Positions 35,299 through 43,465 of a stretch of 64,000 bases of DNA are shown here, one piece after another. Under the pieces are notes generated by a model, which was not told the DNA's origin, did not search any database, and saw only the letters and a list, made by a program, of their open reading frames with translations. Numbering within the stretch: position 1 is the stretch's first letter; each line of letters opens with the position of its first letter. The position numbers and the translations under genes were made by a program. Source of the DNA: Shimia sp. SK013 (lineage in GTDB: Bacteria; Pseudomonadota; Alphaproteobacteria; Rhodobacterales; Rhodobacteraceae). The stretch lies in assembly GCF_001292625.1 (NCBI RefSeq), contig NZ_LAJH01000011.1:62001-126000 (forward strand). The letters run 5' to 3'.

Positions 35299-36105
35299 TT
35301 GGCAAGCTTTGATATTAACGTTCAAAAATGGTCGATACGCCCGCAAAGGTGGCCTCTGGGGCAGAAACTCCAGATCGGCTTGCTAGCAGATCCTCACGTT
35401 TGCCATCCATGGAGTCCCTTGGAGTTTCTTCAGGGGGCGGTGGAGGTTTTGCAGGCACGGCAGCCAGACTTAATTCTGCTGTTGGGTGACTATGAGGCTC
35501 ATCTCCCGTTTTCCCAAAATCCCGCCGAGGCGGAGGTTGCGAATGTTCTTGCCAAGCTTTCAGCGCCCTTAGGGGTGTATAACGTCTTTGGAAATCACGA
35601 TTGGCGCCGGGTGCGGAACGACCCTGACCGGTACACGAAACAGACAGTCTGGCACAACGTTTTTGAAAGTGCCGATTTACGCACGCTTGAAAACTCTTCG
35701 ATAGACGTTGTGCATGGGCAAACGCCAATCACATTGGCCGGTTTGGGATCTCAGATGGCCTTTTGTCGTAGGTTCCGACGTCCTGTTGCCGGAAGGGACG
35801 ATTTAGGCCAGACATTGCGCCAAACCGATCCGGATCGTTTTACGATTTTGATGGCGCATGAGCCGGACGTTTTCGCCACACTTCCAAAGCATGTTGATTT
35901 GACTGTGTCGGGGCATACACACGGTGGCCAAGTTTTGCCGTTTGGCAGACCTATGTATGTGCCGTCCAAGTTCGGTACACGCTTCGCCTATGGCGCGCAC
36001 AAGCTGGACGACCGATGGTTGGTTGTATCCCGAGGATTGGGGTACTCTGGCCTGCCGTGGCGTTGGGGAGCGCCGCCTGAAATAACTATGGTAGAATTGA
36101 CATGA
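35299..36105 (+). CDS. Metallophosphoesterase (calcineurin-like) in cob operon
   Basis: 268 residues. [35 protein letters not shown] and [10 protein letters not shown] are the five metal-binding motifs of calcineurin-like phosphoesterases, in order and intact. Members of the YkuE-type group often act on UDP-diacylglucosamine or similar. It starts with TTG (GGAG 8 bases upstream) 4 bases after the second Lin0512 gene and overlaps cobQ by 4 bases, so it is embedded in a B12 operon. No characterised B12 step needs it; it could remove a phosphate in nucleotide-loop metabolism, or just be a passenger. Confidence 0.88.
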   Translation: MASFDINVQKWSIRPQRWPLGQKLQIGLLADPHVCHPWSPLEFLQGAVEVLQARQPDLILLLGDYEAHLPFSQNPAEAEVANVLAKLSAPLGVYNVFGNHDWRRVRNDPDRYTKQTVWHNVFESADLRTLENSSIDVVHGQTPITLAGLGSQMAFCRRFRRPVAGRDDLGQTLRQTDPDRFTILMAHEPDVFATLPKHVDLTVSGHTHGGQVLPFGRPMYVPSKFGTRFAYGAHKLDDRWLVVSRGLGYSGLPWRWGAPPEITMVELT

Positions 36106-37550
36106 CCAAAGCTGTGATGATCCAAGGCACTGGGTCCAATGTCGGTAAGTCGATGTTGGTCGCGGGCCTGTGTCGCGCAGCGGCGCGGCGGGGGCTGTCC
36201 GTGGCACCGTTTAAGCCGCAAAATATGTCCAACAATGCGGCCGTGACTTCAGACGGTGGCGAGATCGGTCGCGCGCAAGCGTTGCAGGCTTTGGCCTGTG
36301 GCAAGCCGTTGGTCGTAGACATGAACCCTGTGTTGCTAAAGCCGGAAACAGATGTCGGCTCGCAAGTGGTGGTGCAGGGCAAGCGGCTTTGCACCGTAAA
36401 GGCGCGGGAATATGCGTCGTTGAAGCCGCAATTGATGCAGGCTGTGCTTGAGAGCTTTAACCGACTGAAGTCACGAGTTGATCTGGTGATTGTCGAGGGC
36501 GCAGGGAGCCCGGCCGAGGTGAATTTGCGTCCAGGTGACATTGCCAACATGGGTTTTGCACAGGCGGCAGATGTCCCTGTAATCTTGGCTGGTGACATCG
36601 ATCGAGGCGGTGTGATTGCGCAGATCGTCGGCACACAGGCCGTGATCGACGACAGCGACGCGGGTTTGATTGCAGGCTTTCTGGTGAATAAGTTTCGGGG
36701 CGATCCCAGCCTGTTTGACGATGGCTATGCAATGATCGAAAAGGCCACAGGTTGGCCCGGATTTGGCGTGCTACCGTATTTTTCTGAGGCCTGGAGATTG
36801 CCCGCCGAAGATGCGTTGGACATTAAAAATGCAGAGCGTGAGGGCGAGCTGAAGATTGTGTGCCTTGGACTCTCAAGAATTGCAAATTTCGACGATCTTG
36901 ATCCGTTGGCCCAAGAGCCGGCGGTGTCGCTGATCATGTTACGCGCCGGAGAGGCCATTCCCGGTGACGCGGATGTGGTGATAATTCCCGGCAGCAAATC
37001 CACGCGCGGCGATCTGGTTTTCCTTAAGGAACAAGGCTGGGACATTGATTTAAAGGCCCACGTTCGACGTGGCGGTCAAGTGCTCGGGATTTGCGGTGGA
37101 TATCAAATGCTTGGCCGGGTTGTGTGTGATCCAGAAGGAATTGAGGGGCCGGTTGGCGACACCCATGGGCTTGGTCTTTTGGATGTGGAAACCGTGATGA
37201 CTCCGGATAAGCGGCTCACAGAAACACACGCGGTGCACTGTGCGTCCGGCCAGAGCTTTCGAGGATACGAAATCCACATCGGCCGCACGGACGGCAGGGA
37301 TTGCACGCGCTCCTTTGCCCGAGTGGAAGGTCGCAATGAAGGGGCGGTTTCGGCAGATGGGCGCGTGAGTGGCAGTTATTTGCATGGCATGTTTCGAGAT
37401 GACGGTTTCAGGCGAGCTTGGCTTGCCGCTCTTGGTGTGACGGCTGGCAAACAGGGTTATGACGCGACCGTCGAAGCAGTGCTTGACCGGCTGGCCGACC
37501 ACGTGGAGCGGAACTTGGATGTCGACTCCATTTTGTCTGTCGCGCGTTAA
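36102..37550 (+). CDS. cobQ: Cobyric acid synthase CobQ
   Basis: 482 residues. The N-terminal synthetase domain has [22 protein letters not shown] (P-loop), [14 protein letters not shown] and [14 protein letters not shown]; the C-terminal glutaminase domain has [11 protein letters not shown] with the catalytic Cys and the terminal [15 protein letters not shown]. It amidates the b, d, e and g side chains of adenosylcobyrinate diamide. Overlaps the metallophosphoesterase by 4 bases. It is the last gene of the + strand cobO-Lin0512-Lin0512-phosphoesterase-cobQ run. Confidence 0.96.
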   Translation: MTKAVMIQGTGSNVGKSMLVAGLCRAAARRGLSVAPFKPQNMSNNAAVTSDGGEIGRAQALQALACGKPLVVDMNPVLLKPETDVGSQVVVQGKRLCTVKAREYASLKPQLMQAVLESFNRLKSRVDLVIVEGAGSPAEVNLRPGDIANMGFAQAADVPVILAGDIDRGGVIAQIVGTQAVIDDSDAGLIAGFLVNKFRGDPSLFDDGYAMIEKATGWPGFGVLPYFSEAWRLPAEDALDIKNAEREGELKIVCLGLSRIANFDDLDPLAQEPAVSLIMLRAGEAIPGDADVVIIPGSKSTRGDLVFLKEQGWDIDLKAHVRRGGQVLGICGGYQMLGRVVCDPEGIEGPVGDTHGLGLLDVETVMTPDKRLTETHAVHCASGQSFRGYEIHIGRTDGRDCTRSFARVEGRNEGAVSADGRVSGSYLHGMFRDDGFRRAWLAALGVTAGKQGYDATVEAVLDRLADHVERNLDVDSILSVAR

Positions 37551-37592
37551 GGAATATACGCCCTCGGAACAAAACTATGAAAAAACAAGAAG

Positions 37593-38567
37593 TTAAATTG
37601 ATCCAGCCCGCAGGTCACGGACAGATTTGCCATGCGCTGCCTTGAATGCTCGCGCGAAGCTCGCAGGGGTGCCGAAACCAGTGGCTAGAGCGATGTCGCG
37701 CACCGGTAGAGAGGTGTCGGTCGCGAGGCGCAGCGCTTCTTCGAGCCGCATTTGCAGGTAGGTGGATTTGGGCGATTGACCGAGGTGCGTCTGAAACCGC
37801 ATTTCCAAAGCTCGGGGAGATAATCCGGCGTGGGCGGCGATTTCCGGAATAGGCAGCGGGTCTGCAAAAGTCGCTTCCATCCGTTCAAGCGCGCGGGCAA
37901 GGCGAGGGTTGCGGCGTATAGGACGCGGGGCGGACGTGAGGCCCTGTCGCCCTGCGGGTTGTGGATCATAGAGAAACGCGCTGCCGACGCGACGTGCAAG
38001 ATCGGATCCGAAACGGGTGCTGATCAAGTGCAGCATCATGTCTATACAAGGCGCTGCGCCTCCGGAAGTCGCGAACTGACCAGAGACGCAAAAACGGTCG
38101 CGACGTGTGTTAACCTGCGGGAACCGCGTGGCAAAATCCTCCAGATCTTCCCAATGTGTGGTGGCGGTTTCTCCGTCCAGGAGACCGGCGCGGGCGAGGA
38201 ACCAGGGTCCACCATCGATGGCGGCGATGGTACTGTTTTGCGATGCGATGCGGCGCAGGGACGCTAGCAGGGCGGGCGTGGTCTGCTCTTCGAGGCGGAA
38301 GCCAGCGACAACCAAAAGGAGATCGCATTTGGCGAGCTTGGAAATTGCGGATCCGTTGATTTCAAGGCCGCTGGTGAGAGCCGCGGGTTGGCCGTTTGAC
38401 GTGAAGAATTTCCAATTGAACAGCGGCTTTCCTGCGCGTCGGTTGGCCGCACGCATCGGGTCCACGGCGGCTGCGAAGCTGAGGGTGTTGCAATCGTCCA
38501 GCACCAAAATTGCGGTAGAAAGCGGCCGCGGATCTGGCTTGAATATTGAGAGAACTTCGTTTTTCAT
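37593..38567 (-). CDS. GlxA-type AraC regulator, probable carnitine regulator
   Basis: 324 residues: a DJ-1/PfpI-like ligand domain (about 20-190) followed by an AraC HTH pair (about 220-320; IPEIAAHAGLSPRALEMRFQTHLGQSPKSTYLQMRLEEA and IALATGFGTPASFARAFKAAHGKS). This architecture is shared with GbdR and CdhR, which sense glycine betaine and carnitine. It is divergent from a carnitine cleavage gene, so control of that cluster is likely. ATG 38567 was chosen over the adjoining TTG. A palindrome at 38572-38584 lies directly upstream of its start. Confidence 0.88.
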   Translation of the reverse strand: MKNEVLSIFKPDPRPLSTAILVLDDCNTLSFAAAVDPMRAANRRAGKPLFNWKFFTSNGQPAALTSGLEINGSAISKLAKCDLLLVVAGFRLEEQTTPALLASLRRIASQNSTIAAIDGGPWFLARAGLLDGETATTHWEDLEDFATRFPQVNTRRDRFCVSGQFATSGGAAPCIDMMLHLISTRFGSDLARRVGSAFLYDPQPAGRQGLTSAPRPIRRNPRLARALERMEATFADPLPIPEIAAHAGLSPRALEMRFQTHLGQSPKSTYLQMRLEEALRLATDTSLPVRDIALATGFGTPASFARAFKAAHGKSVRDLRAGSI

Positions 38568-38571
38568 CAAG

Positions 38572-38584
38572 TATACTTCGTATA
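38572..38584. promoter_or_regulatory. Palindrome in the regulator-carnitine divergent promoter
   Basis: TATAC-TTC-GTATA, a perfect 5-bp inverted repeat with a 3-base spacer, 5 bases upstream of the regulator's ATG and about 60 bases before the carnitine gene. It overlaps the expected ribosome site of the regulator gene, so it would suit autoregulation. Confidence 0.4.
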
Positions 38585-38642
38585 TTGCAATAAGAAGCGC
38601 CGCAACCCCGGTAAACTAGGGCAAAGCAAAAGGGGAATCACC

Positions 38643-39557
38643 ATGCCGTTAACAATGAACCGCGAGGTTTTCATCACTTGTGCTGTGACCGGATCGGGCG
38701 GCACGCAGGATCGCAGTCCGCACGTACCACGTTCGCCTGAGCAGATTGCCGACAGCGCGATCGCTGCGGCCAAAGCGGGGGCCGCGGTGGTGCATTGCCA
38801 CGTGAGGGATCCTGAAACCGGTGCGCCGAGCCGCGATTTGGGGCTTTACCGCGAGGTGACCGACCGCGTGCGCGACAGTGACACAGACATGGTGTTGAAC
38901 CTGACCGCCGGCATGGGCGGTGACATTGTGTTTGGCGGCGTAGAGAGCCCGCTGCCGCCTGTGGCGGGGACCGATATGGTCGGGGCAACCGAGCGCGTCG
39001 CGCATGTGGCGGAGTGTCTGCCGGAGATTTGCACGCTGGACTGCGGCACGATGAATTTTGCCGAGGCCGATTACGTCATGACCAACACTCCCGGTATGCT
39101 GCGCGCGATGGGAAAAATGATGACTGATCTGGGGGTTAAACCCGAGATTGAAGCTTTTGACACTGGTCACCTTTGGTTTGCCAAGCAATTGGTAACAGAG
39201 GGAATTCTTGCGCCCGACGCGCTTGTGCAACTGTGCATGGGGGTGCCTTGGGGCGCGCCAGATGACCTCAATACCTTCATGGCGATGGTCAATAACGTGC
39301 CGGATGACTGGACGTTCAGCGCCTTTGGACTGGGCCGCAACCAGATGGCTTATGTGGCGGCGTCGGTGCTGGCGGGTGGCAATGTGCGGGTTGGTTTGGA
39401 AGACAACCTGTGGCTTGGCAAAGGCGAGTTGGCGCAGAACTGGCAGTTGGTCGAGCGGGCAGGCACCATCATCGAAAATATGGGCGCGCGGGTGATTGGA
39501 CCGGCGGAGGTGCGTGAAAAACTGGGGTTGGTGAAGCGGGCGCCAACAGTAGCGTAA
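38643..39557 (+). CDS. cdhC: BKACE enzyme, probable 3-dehydrocarnitine cleavage enzyme
   Basis: 304 residues of the beta-keto acid cleavage (DUF849/BKACE) family: VFITCAVTGSGGTQD at the N-terminus, VVHCHVRDPETGAPSRDLGLYREV with the zinc-binding HxH, and DTGHLWFAKQLV. BKACE enzymes condense a beta-keto acid with acetyl-CoA. Next to a fused carnitine dehydrogenase/thioesterase it most likely turns 3-dehydrocarnitine and acetyl-CoA into betainyl-CoA and acetoacetate, as cdhC does in pseudomonads. First gene of the + strand carnitine run. An 11-bp tandem repeat follows it. Confidence 0.87.
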   Translation: MPLTMNREVFITCAVTGSGGTQDRSPHVPRSPEQIADSAIAAAKAGAAVVHCHVRDPETGAPSRDLGLYREVTDRVRDSDTDMVLNLTAGMGGDIVFGGVESPLPPVAGTDMVGATERVAHVAECLPEICTLDCGTMNFAEADYVMTNTPGMLRAMGKMMTDLGVKPEIEAFDTGHLWFAKQLVTEGILAPDALVQLCMGVPWGAPDDLNTFMAMVNNVPDDWTFSAFGLGRNQMAYVAASVLAGGNVRVGLEDNLWLGKGELAQNWQLVERAGTIIENMGARVIGPAEVREKLGLVKRAPTVA

Positions 39558-39578
39558 CGGGGCCCAAAAAGGGTGTCT

Positions 39579-39615
39579 GTATCACGTCGGTATTGCGTCG
39601 GTATCACGACGGTGC
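39579..39615 (+). repeat. 11-bp tandem repeat, copy A
   Basis: Three tandem 11-base units (39579-39589, 39590-39600, 39601-39611) of consensus GTATYRCGWCG, then GTGC. A second array of the same kind is at 62517-62555. It is located 22 bases after the cdhC stop, in the gap before the lipoprotein gene. Three periods of 11 put repeated contacts on one face of the helix. Confidence 0.75.
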
Positions 39616-39652
39616 AGTTTGGGTGCGGTCCAGCAGGGGAAAAGGTTTGGAA

Positions 39653-40003
39653 ATGACGCTTGGAAAATCTGCGGTGGGCATTTTGGCCGCTTTGGTTTTT
39701 GTGACCGGATGTCAGGACGCGGGTCCCCGAAGCGCGGCAGAGCGCGAAAAGGCGGCGGCGTGCCAAGCACAAGGCGGCACCTTCGGACGGTTGGGAAAGA
39801 AAGCGCAAATTCCGAATTGCACCTTGCCCGAGAAACCCGCCAGCGATGCCGGCAAAAGCTGCTCTGACGGAAGCCAGTGTGAGGCGAACTTATGTTTGGC
39901 TGAGACCTCAAGCTGCGCCCCGGTCGTGCATGGATACTATTGTGGTCAGGTCATCCTATTCGAAGGTCAGAAGTCTGGCTTGGAATGCGGATATTTTGAG
40001 TAG
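39653..40003 (+). CDS. Small lipoprotein, cysteine-rich
   Basis: 116 residues. The N-terminus GILAALVFVTGC is a lipoprotein signal with a VTGC lipobox, so the mature protein starts at Cys20 and is membrane-anchored. The C-terminal half has about seven cysteines (ICSDGSQCEANLC-like spacing, then CAPVV, YCGQ, CGYF), suggesting disulphides in the periplasm. I recognise no family. It lies within the carnitine cluster between cdhC and the dehydrogenase gene, but membership in the pathway is only positional. Confidence 0.72.
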   Translation: MTLGKSAVGILAALVFVTGCQDAGPRSAAEREKAAACQAQGGTFGRLGKKAQIPNCTLPEKPASDAGKSCSDGSQCEANLCLAETSSCAPVVHGYYCGQVILFEGQKSGLECGYFE

Positions 40004-40039
40004 ACGAAGCGGCTCGGCAGGGCTTTGGAAAGGGAAGAC

Positions 40040-41515
40040 ATGACAAAAACGGCAGCAATCATCGGGGGTGGGGTTATCGGCGGCGGATGGGCCGCGCGGT
40101 TCCTTTTGAATGGCTGGGATGTGCGGGTGTTTGATCCCGATCCCGAAGCGCAGCGCAAAATCGGCGAGGTGATCGACAATGCGCGCGTGTCGTTGCCGGG
40201 ATTGAGTGACACGGCGCTGCCCCCCGAGGGCGCGTTGACGTTTCATGACACGATGTCTGGGGCTGTCGATGGTGCGTCGTGGGTGCAGGAAAGTGTGCCG
40301 GAGCGGTTGGAGTTGAAGCAGAAGGTCTATCAGACCCTTCAGGAGCATTGTGCGGCTAATGCGATCCTTGGCAGTTCGACCAGCGGGTTTAAGCCAAGTG
40401 AATTGCAGGGTTGCGCAAGCCGTCCCGAGCAAATCGTGGTGACGCATCCGTTCAACCCTGTGTATCTGATGCCTTTGGTGGAACTTGTGCCGACCGAAAT
40501 GAACCCGCCAGAGATGGTGGAGCGTGCCAAGGCGATCCTGAAAGATGTGGGCATGTTCCCGCTCCATGTGCGCAAAGAGATTGATGCGCATATTGCGGAT
40601 CGCTTCCTTGAGGCGGTGTGGCGTGAGGCTTTGTGGCTGGTCAAAGACGGCGTGGCCACCACCGAAGAGATTGATGAAAGCATCCGCATGGGCTTTGGCA
40701 TTCGCTGGGCGCAGATGGGGTTGTTTGATACCTATCGGGTTGCCGGTGGCGAAGCGGGCATGAAGCATTTCATGGCGCAATTTGGTCCCGCGCTTGAATG
40801 GCCTTGGACCAAGTTGATGGACGTGCCGGAGTTCACCGATGAGTTGGTGGACCTGATCGCGGGTCAATCAGACGCGCAATCCGGCCATATGAGCATCCGC
40901 GAGATGGAGCGCATTCGCGACAACAATCTTGTGTCGATGATGCGGGCGCTGAAGGCGCAGGATTTTGCGTCCGGTGCTGTGTTGAATGCGCATGACGTCA
41001 AATTGTCGGCAGAGGCGGGCATGGTGCGGCGCGCAAGTGACATTGCGGATCCCAGTTTGCCAATCGTGACCCAGCGGCGCGCGGTGCCGGTGGATTGGTT
41101 GGACTACAACGGTCACATGACCGAGAGTCGGTATTTGCACGCCTTCGCCGACGCAAGTGATCGCCTGATGGAGATCGTCGGTTGTGATCAGGCCTATATC
41201 GCGACGGGTGGCTCGTTCTTTACCGCCGAGACGCATATCCGACATATTGATGAAACCAAGTTGGGCTCGGTGATCGAAGTGCGCACACGGGTTTTGATGG
41301 CTGAGGGCAAGAAAATGCACCTATGGCATGAGATGTACGCAGGTGACACGCTGCTGGCGACCGGCGAACATATCCTTATTCACGTGAGCCTTGAGACGCG
41401 CCGCCCCGCGCCGTTTAGCCCCGAGATTGCGACCAACCTGAAGATGATCTCCGAGGCGCAAGCCGGTCTTGAAGCGCCGGAAGGTGCCGGGCGCTATGTG
41501 GGACAGCCACGATGA
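40040..41515 (+). CDS. Fused L-carnitine dehydrogenase-betainyl-CoA thioesterase
   Basis: 491 residues, two domains. Residues 1 to about 315 are an L-carnitine dehydrogenase of the 3-hydroxyacyl-CoA dehydrogenase family: AAIIGGGVIGGGWAARFLL (NAD), TSGFKPSELQ, THPFNPVYLMPLVELVP with catalytic His. Residues about 345-491 are a hotdog thioesterase (VPVDWLDYNGHMTESRYLHAFADASD). In pseudomonads these are separate genes, cdhA and cdhB; here one polypeptide should oxidise L-carnitine and hydrolyse betainyl-CoA to glycine betaine. ATG 40040 with AAAGGGAAG upstream decides the start. The SDR gene start overlaps by 4 bases. Confidence 0.9.
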   Translation: MTKTAAIIGGGVIGGGWAARFLLNGWDVRVFDPDPEAQRKIGEVIDNARVSLPGLSDTALPPEGALTFHDTMSGAVDGASWVQESVPERLELKQKVYQTLQEHCAANAILGSSTSGFKPSELQGCASRPEQIVVTHPFNPVYLMPLVELVPTEMNPPEMVERAKAILKDVGMFPLHVRKEIDAHIADRFLEAVWREALWLVKDGVATTEEIDESIRMGFGIRWAQMGLFDTYRVAGGEAGMKHFMAQFGPALEWPWTKLMDVPEFTDELVDLIAGQSDAQSGHMSIREMERIRDNNLVSMMRALKAQDFASGAVLNAHDVKLSAEAGMVRRASDIADPSLPIVTQRRAVPVDWLDYNGHMTESRYLHAFADASDRLMEIVGCDQAYIATGGSFFTAETHIRHIDETKLGSVIEVRTRVLMAEGKKMHLWHEMYAGDTLLATGEHILIHVSLETRRPAPFSPEIATNLKMISEAQAGLEAPEGAGRYVGQPR

Positions 41516-42273
41516 GTGGTCGCGTCCTGATCACAGCGGGGGCGTCCGGCGTCGGGCGTGCCATGGCAGACGCGTTTGATCGCGACGGCTGGCAGGTTTG
41601 GATTGCTGACATGGACGGCGCGGCGTTGCAGGCTGCGCCAGCGTCATGGCAACGCACGCAGGTGGATGTGAGCGATGAGACTGCCGTTTCGGCCTTGTTT
41701 GACGAGGTATCCACAGTTTGGGGCGGTTTGGACGCCCTTTGCGCGAATGCTGGTATTGCTGGACCAACCGCGCCGATTGAAGATGTATCCTTGCAGGACT
41801 GGCAGGCGTGTTTGGCGGTCAATCTGGAGGGCGCGTTTCTGGCAGCTAAATATGCGGCACCCATGATGAAAACCGCAGGAGAAGGCGCGATTGTGGTGAC
41901 GTCGTCAACCGCCGGTCAGTATGGCTATCCGTTTCGCGCGCCTTATGCGGCAGCCAAATGGGCGGTGATCGGCCTGACAAAAACACTGGCGATGGAATTG
42001 GGACCCCATGGCGTTCGGGCCAATGTGATTTGCCCCGGCGCCGTTGAAGGCCCGCGCATGGAAGGCGTTTTGGAACGCGAGGCCGCCGCGAAAGGCATGA
42101 CGCGGGACGCAGTTTATGAGGGCTATGCCTCGGGCACGGCAATGGGGTCATTTGTGGAGGGGCGGGACGTGGCCGAGATGGCGGTGTTCCTGTGCTCGGA
42201 CAAGGCGCGATTGGTGAGCGGGCAAGTCATCGCGGTGGACGGGTTCACGGTAAATCCCGATCCCAAAGTCTAG
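41512..42273 (+). CDS. SDR family oxidoreductase in the carnitine cluster
   Basis: 253 residues, classical short-chain dehydrogenase. NAD(P)-binding TAGASGVGRAMADAF with DMDGA after the second strand (acidic, favouring NAD), NAGIAG, SSTAGQYGYPFRAPYAAAK with the Tyr-x3-Lys catalytic pair, and IAVDGFTVNP near the end. Starts within the last codons of the carnitine dehydrogenase gene, so it is co-translated. Substrate not evident; a D-carnitine or related beta-hydroxy acid oxidation would fit the context but is inference. Confidence 0.85.
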   Translation: MSGRVLITAGASGVGRAMADAFDRDGWQVWIADMDGAALQAAPASWQRTQVDVSDETAVSALFDEVSTVWGGLDALCANAGIAGPTAPIEDVSLQDWQACLAVNLEGAFLAAKYAAPMMKTAGEGAIVVTSSTAGQYGYPFRAPYAAAKWAVIGLTKTLAMELGPHGVRANVICPGAVEGPRMEGVLEREAAAKGMTRDAVYEGYASGTAMGSFVEGRDVAEMAVFLCSDKARLVSGQVIAVDGFTVNPDPKV

Positions 42274-42287
42274 GCGCGTTCGACGTC

Positions 42288-43145
42288 TCAGAGCAGCTTT
42301 TTGAGGTCACGCACGTGGTCTGGAATTTGTCGCGCGGTGACGTCGGCTTGTCGAACCAAGGCGTCAAAGTGCTCGGTAAAGCCCGAGACACGTTCGGTAT
42401 CGCGAAACGCGAGGTAGTTGCGGCCGAGATAGAGCACGGCCAGCAAGGGGCCGAACACGGTGATCGGGCTGGAAAATAGCCGGTGCGCGTCAAACAAATA
42501 GAGCCGCATACGGGGGTAGAGTTGCTCGGTGAGGTCCGCGAATTGGTCAAGCTGGCGCTGGCGGATGTGAGTTGGCAGGCCGGCGTAGTAGCCAACCCCC
42601 TGTGCAAAGGAGTCCATCTCGTGGCGTGGCAGGGCAATTTCGTAATCTGATTGCGAGGAGCGCATCCAATGCAGACGGTCGCGTGAGGCGTTGATCGCCT
42701 GTTCAGAGGTGCGACCCAGATGGGCGGAGTATTCCCAGACCAGCATTTCGTCAGTTTTGAGCATGTCCGGCAGGCCCGCGGGCACGTGGCGGATTTTGAA
42801 GCCTGCGGCTTCTTGGTGCCAGTTGAAAATCTGCTCATCCACCAGCGCGCGCGGCGCCTCGGTGACTGTCAGCGCATTGGCAAGTATGGCCGCAGTGTTC
42901 TCCGGCAGATCCGTCAGTGACAAAAGCCAGTCGGCAGAGACACCAAGTGCTGTGGCGCATTCCCCCACCACTTGCGCGTTGGGCAAGCGGGCGCCCTTGT
43001 CCTTGAGCAGTTGCGAAATTGTGGAGCGGTCCACGCCAATGCGCCGGGAGAGTTCCGACTGGGTGATGGATGTGTCTTTCATTGCGGTCCCAAGCCGCTG
43101 GCGAAAGCGGTCGGCGCGCAGACGTTTGTCGATAATATCGCTCAT
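42288..43145 (-). CDS. XRE family transcriptional regulator
   Basis: 285 residues. Helix-turn-helix at about 20-70 (SQSELSRRIGVDRSTISQLLKD-type helices, then LPNAQVVGECATALGVSADWLLSL), followed by a 200-residue C-terminal domain ending with PITVFGPLLAVLYLGRNYLAFRD, which I do not recognise. It is divergent from the DUF2061-desaturase pair, 113 bases away, and a palindrome overlaps its own start, consistent with autoregulation and control of that pair. Convergent, 14 bases from the SDR gene end. Confidence 0.87.
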   Translation of the reverse strand: MSDIIDKRLRADRFRQRLGTAMKDTSITQSELSRRIGVDRSTISQLLKDKGARLPNAQVVGECATALGVSADWLLSLTDLPENTAAILANALTVTEAPRALVDEQIFNWHQEAAGFKIRHVPAGLPDMLKTDEMLVWEYSAHLGRTSEQAINASRDRLHWMRSSQSDYEIALPRHEMDSFAQGVGYYAGLPTHIRQRQLDQFADLTEQLYPRMRLYLFDAHRLFSSPITVFGPLLAVLYLGRNYLAFRDTERVSGFTEHFDALVRQADVTARQIPDHVRDLKKLL

Positions 43146-43163
43146 GTGATGATAAATATCACA
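43145..43163. promoter_or_regulatory. Operator-like palindrome at the XRE regulator start
   Basis: TGTGAT-N7-ATCACA, a perfect 6-bp inverted repeat that overlaps the first base of the regulator's start codon. A half-site AATCACA follows about 20 bases further. It is a good candidate operator for the XRE protein acting on itself and on the divergent DUF2061-desaturase genes. Confidence 0.45.
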
Positions 43164-43258
43164 GATGCTGAATTTTGTTAATCACATTCATAATTCCGCA
43201 CATGGCGGCGAGCAGGTACCACATTTGTAAGGGGCAAGTTTCACAGAAAGAGGACGTA

Positions 43259-43465
43259 ATGGACACACGGCAACGTTCGGTGCTGAAGGCAGTGATTTGG
43301 AATGTGATTGGCTTGGCAACAATGGCGGTTGTGGGGCTGGTTGCGACTGGGTCTCTGGCGTTGGGCGGCAAGATGGCGGTGATCAACGCCGCGCTCGGCC
43401 TGAGCATGTATGTTGTTTATGAGCGTATCTGGGCCGGCATAGGCTGGGGGCGTGCGCATGGCTGA
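43259..43465 (+). CDS. DUF2061 membrane protein
   Basis: 68 residues, two membrane helices (VIWNVIGLATMAVVGLVATGSLALGG and MAVINAALGLSMYVVYERIWAGIGWG). The RSVLKAVIWNVIG start and YERIWAGIGWGR end are DUF2061 landmarks, small inner-membrane proteins of unknown function. ATG 43259 with AGAGGA upstream. It overlaps the desaturase start by 8 bases, so the two are translationally linked and may form a complex. Confidence 0.87.
   Translation: MDTRQRSVLKAVIWNVIGLATMAVVGLVATGSLALGGKMAVINAALGLSMYVVYERIWAGIGWGRAHG

Noticed and set aside
39579-39615. CRISPR-like array
   Set aside because: The units are 11 bases and directly adjacent with no spacers; no cas genes are in the window.
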